A stretch of DNA of 64,000 bases, taken from Paramacrobiotus metropolitanus. Taxonomy: Eukaryota; Tardigrada; Eutardigrada; Parachela; Macrobiotidae. Location of the stretch: assembly GCF_019649055.1 (NCBI RefSeq), contig NW_026570347.1, forward strand, positions 186,001 through 250,000. The letters run 5' to 3'. Under the pieces are notes generated by a model. That model saw only the letters and a list, made by a program, of their open reading frames with translations, was not told the DNA's origin and ran no database searches. Numbering within the stretch: the first letter of the stretch is position 1; every line of letters begins with the position of its first letter. Shown here piece after piece: positions 61,111-64,000 of this stretch. Position numbers and translations under genes: made by a program.

Positions 61111-62817
61111 TATATTAAATCTGTCAGAACAGGCTTTGGAGCATTCTCCTTGGGATCATATATGGACAAAGTTTTTGTAAGTTTTGTTTTTATAAGTTAT
61201 CTTTTTAAGTTTTTTTCTTTTTTTGTTGTATAACAATGGAAATTTAAAATATTGCGCAACTGCTGACCTATTAATACTAAGATGCTTTAAATACTGTCGC
61301 TTCTTATGCATACGATAAATTTGATAAATTCCTACGTATAGTGAGTAAGCATCTATGCATAGTCAGATTTCAACATGTATGTATATTAACGATAGCCGCC
61401 ATCACGTTATAACAATTTATTATTATCGATCTCCTGTAATCCGTATAACATCATAATCTATAAAAGAGGTTTAAAAATAATTATGATATAATACGTTGTA
61501 AATAACAGCCGTAACAGACCGTAGGCCGTAACAGACAATAATGTATATACTACGACGGTACACTTACCTATATATCTCAGGCTATCTGTATGTTGTCGTC
61601 GCAGAATTTCTTAGCGAAAGCGAAAGAACTTATTTCGAACTTTAAAAATTCAAAGGTTATTACTAATGTAAAGTAACTTATCATGAACGATTACTCCGAC
61701 AGTTTGTATTGGTTTCGGTACAACTATATACTCTGTAATTTGTGTTGCGGCTGCACGGGGATGCTATCTTCGGATCGTGGGAAATTCATTTTTGCATAGC
61801 AGACTGACTATAATTTACACCTGATGCCCGCGAGTGTCAACAGCGAATAATTTGAAGAATTAATTGCCCAGTCGTGCAGTGGAGTCCGATCATGAGAAAA
61901 CCTTAAAGCGCACCTGTTATCGATACCCATGGATTGTCTTTGGGGCGTTTGAAGCACACCGCCTGGCACACTCGTATTGTCAGATGCACAATCCGCAGAT
62001 TATTAAGAGGGTTAAAGTTTTAAACGCCATTTCGTTCTTATTCACAAACATTATATATGCCTGACGTATACCTGGGCCACCTGAAGTCACACGCTCACCT
62101 TTAACGGCATCAGAAACAAAATGGTGTAAATGTTTTGTTTGCAAACACTTCGATATGTTACAGGTGATGCAACAGCTTGCAGCTGTGTATACATTATACA
62201 CGTTCACATAATATGGTACTGTCCAGCCTTGTTATTTTTTTTTAAATTTGCAGAAATCTTAGCTAAACCTAATGCCTTTTTTTAGTTCAAAGACGAAATT
62301 GCTGCTCCAGGAGTCAGTCCAGTGTAACATATATTTTCCAGAAGTGGGTACATATGAAACACTCCCGGTGTAATGGCGACTTATCTTTCGCCAAAACGTA
62401 GGAAACAATGCACCTTTAATTTTTACTTCGCAATTTATCACCATAATTAATCTTTTCCAAGTCAGATTTTTTATAGTTAAGTTTCCTGGAATGCGAACTA
62501 CGTTTTCGCAAACCAAAACGCATATTAAATTTTTGCGTTGTTCGCAAAGGACACATGTACCGGTATTTGTGCACATTGCTGAACTTGCATTTATTTTTTC
62601 ACACAAAGCCGAAAATGTGGTAAAACAGGACATTTGGTAGACCTGTTACAATCTATTTTTTATTAGGGTGTATAGAAACAAGCACGCTGATAAAGTATCT
62701 GTATATTATATAGATATGAGCATGGGCTATAGATAACTCGTATAACAAAATTTACAGGGACAACTGCACTCGATGCCCGGCTTATTAACAGCCATGCCCT
62801 TTCGTACGTACACGTCT

Positions 62818-62824
62818 TATAAAT
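62818..62824 (+). promoter_or_regulatory. TATA box of the 63.2 kb HLH gene
   Basis: TATAAAT in a G+C-richer stretch, about 390 bases before the chosen ATG. The palindrome-like element at 62834-62853 follows, near the expected transcription start. Confidence 0.5.
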
Positions 62825-62833
62825 GCGCACACG

Positions 62834-62853
62834 CTGCTACACTGCGGTAGCAA
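62834..62853. promoter_or_regulatory. Copy of the element found before the 54.4 kb HLH gene
   Basis: GCTGCTACACTGCGGTAGCA matches 54931-54950 at 16 of 20 positions, on the same strand of the window although the genes face opposite ways. It also contains GCTAC...GTAGC arms. Confidence 0.5.
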
Positions 62854-63207
62854 ACCGTGCATGGGATCGACATGGAGTCCAGTAGGTTAACTGTGCTGGC
62901 ATTTCGCTCAATACCGCTCCCACAAACAATCCGGGATGGTACATTGCTGATCCACAGAATCAGTTACCAAATTTTATTGATTTTATTTTACCCTAACCGC
63001 TTCCAGTACTACAGTACGCATAGCATTGTTAGTTCATTTTCTCAGCCATCCTAACCACACTTCATCTTTTGATCATTGCCTTGGCTGATATTAGTTGATC
63101 CGTATCAGACTTGTTCTGTTACGTCAATTTCACAGTCTTAATAGGCATGAATCCGTTTTGTCTCCTGTTCTGATCTGTAAGCCAATATTTCCCGTTTCTC
63201 TCCATAT

Positions 63208-63513
63208 ATGTCTATGGATCCTCCAATCCGACATAACAACATGTTTAAGCGGAATAAGAAGGAAAAGCTCATTCAGGATGATATGGACCAGCTATTGTAT
63301 AAGTTATCCTTGATGATCCCAACTTTACCTAAGGACCGGAAGTTATCGCGACTGCAAATCCTGCAAGCTGTGATCGACTACATTCGTGAGCTGGAGGGAC
63401 GAGTCGCTACTGGGCCGGACTCTGAGAATATCTGTACGGGATTAAGCCAGCTGAAGTTAAGTATTCTCCAGTACCGGAACACAGCTGCGCTCAACCACCG
63501 AAGACTGCCATGA
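63208..63513 (+). CDS. Id/extramacrochaetae-like HLH protein
   Basis: Single-exon protein of 101 residues. The HLH spans about residues 25-66: DMDQLLYKLSLMIPTLPKDR, then KLSRLQILQAVIDYIREL, a close match to Id/emc helices and loop. The short basic N-terminus (MFKRNKKEK) is not in the position or form of a DNA-binding basic region. The C-terminal motif GPDSENICTGLSQLKLSIL matches the 54.4 kb paralogue. Start: ATG at 63208, with a second ATG two codons later. An AATAAA at about 63758 may be the polyadenylation signal. It is transcribed opposite to the other cluster members. Expected role: nuclear inhibitor of bHLH factors. Confidence 0.9.
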   Translation: MSMDPPIRHNNMFKRNKKEKLIQDDMDQLLYKLSLMIPTLPKDRKLSRLQILQAVIDYIRELEGRVATGPDSENICTGLSQLKLSILQYRNTAALNHRRLP

Positions 63514-64000
63514 TGTTAATGCTGTATTCCATTACATTTCTTATTTATCTGTATTGCGCATCGGAATACTGTGATTTATTTCGCTAGACGCTTGGAAATG
63601 ATACCTCAATCTCGCGAAGAAACATTTGCACTGTCCGTTAGCTTATGGTGCTTGTTCAAGCTGCAAGACATAAGGTTGCATTTTTTTGTGCCGTTATTAG
63701 CAGCTGATGTAAAACGTTATCAAATCCTAATTATGCTATACAAACTGGAAGAACAAAAATAAAAAAAGTATATCAACATATTTAACGTTCAGTAACATCA
63801 AAAGGAAACGGACACATTTAAGGTTAATGGCAAGGTTGAAACATATTTGGGCTATGATATAAAAAAAAGTGATAGTACCTTTAAAGTACCTATCGAAGTC
63901 GTGTAAATGAACAACCGTCGGCATATACAGTACATTGCGCTACTGCATACTCGTATAAACAACTAAAGAGAGACTCGTAATTATCATTACAATTTTTTTT
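63514..64000. other. 3' UTR and downstream of the last HLH gene
   Basis: AATAAA near 63758 in an A-rich run. Short frames only; nothing else seen before the window ends. Confidence 0.5.

Larger units (their letters stand above)
56778..63207. other. Long non-coding flank with regulatory-looking sites
   Basis: 6.4 kb with no convincing gene. It contains three exact ACACGTGT E-box octamers (58466-58473, 58601-58608, 60544-60551), an imperfect tandem repeat at 61026-61110, and the TATA box of the HLH gene on its right. Open frames are short and without recognised domains. Confidence 0.5.

Noticed and set aside
1-64000. tRNA, rRNA, CRISPR or bacterial-type operon features
   Set aside because: None seen; no cloverleaf-like sequence with a standard T-arm box was found by eye, and the gene structure is eukaryotic.

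Overview
This is eukaryotic nuclear DNA, roughly 40% G+C, from an intron-rich invertebrate. The genes have many short exons separated by GT-AG introns, often 60-400 bases. The gene set (a CRF/DH44-type neuropeptide receptor, a receptor guanylyl cyclase, Id/emc-type HLH factors, an insect-like aldehyde oxidase) points to a protostome. A tardigrade or related ecdysozoan is my guess, not something shown. Exon models were built by hand from splice consensus, reading-frame phase and remembered family conservation. There is no transcript support.

Layout: 0.16-0.86 kb, decayed BED/hAT-type transposase relic (-), then hairpin-rich repeats to 1.8 kb. 2.7-9.8 kb, molybdo-flavoenzyme of the aldehyde oxidase/xanthine dehydrogenase family (-, 28 exons). 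11.6-14.4 kb, cation-dependent mannose-6-phosphate receptor-like membrane protein (+, 7 exons). 16.0-22.7 kb, secretin-family GPCR of CRF/DH44 type (+, 9 exons). 24.0-25.7 kb, glycine-rich RNA-binding protein with an RRM and CCHC knuckle (-, 3 exons). 26.7-29.4 kb, TRAPPC12 (+, 4 exons). 29.9-34.7 kb, L-galactose-dehydrogenase-like aldo-keto reductase (-, 10 exons). 35.6-37.8 kb, EIPR1/TSSC1 WD40 protein (+, 9 exons). 39.0-46.1 kb, receptor guanylyl cyclase (+, 23 exons). From 48 kb to the end is gene-poor DNA holding single-exon Id/emc-like HLH genes at 48.2 (-), 54.4 (-) and 63.2 kb (+), with a possible fourth, divergent one at 56.5 kb (-).

The first 46 kb mixes unrelated genes: membrane traffic (M6P receptor-like, TRAPPC12, EIPR1), signalling (GPCR, guanylyl cyclase) and metabolism (aldehyde oxidase, aldo-keto reductase). 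Several pairs are head-to-head with 0.8-1.8 kb between start codons: oxidase/M6P receptor, RNA-binding protein/TRAPPC12, and reductase/EIPR1. The last 18 kb looks like a developmental locus, with small HLH paralogues in long non-coding flanks, TATA boxes and a shared near-palindromic promoter element.

Most notable points: (1) three conserved exons read correctly only if one base is added to a short homopolymer (a fourth is ambiguous), suggesting uncorrected assembly errors rather than dead genes; (2) the aldo-keto reductase has His where the catalytic-tetrad Asp should be; (3) the HLH paralogue cluster and its shared promoter element; (4) an M6P-receptor-like protein that keeps the tail Phe-Trp motif but lacks the usual acidic-dileucine sorting signal; (5) a 31-bp tandem duplication covering a splice donor.
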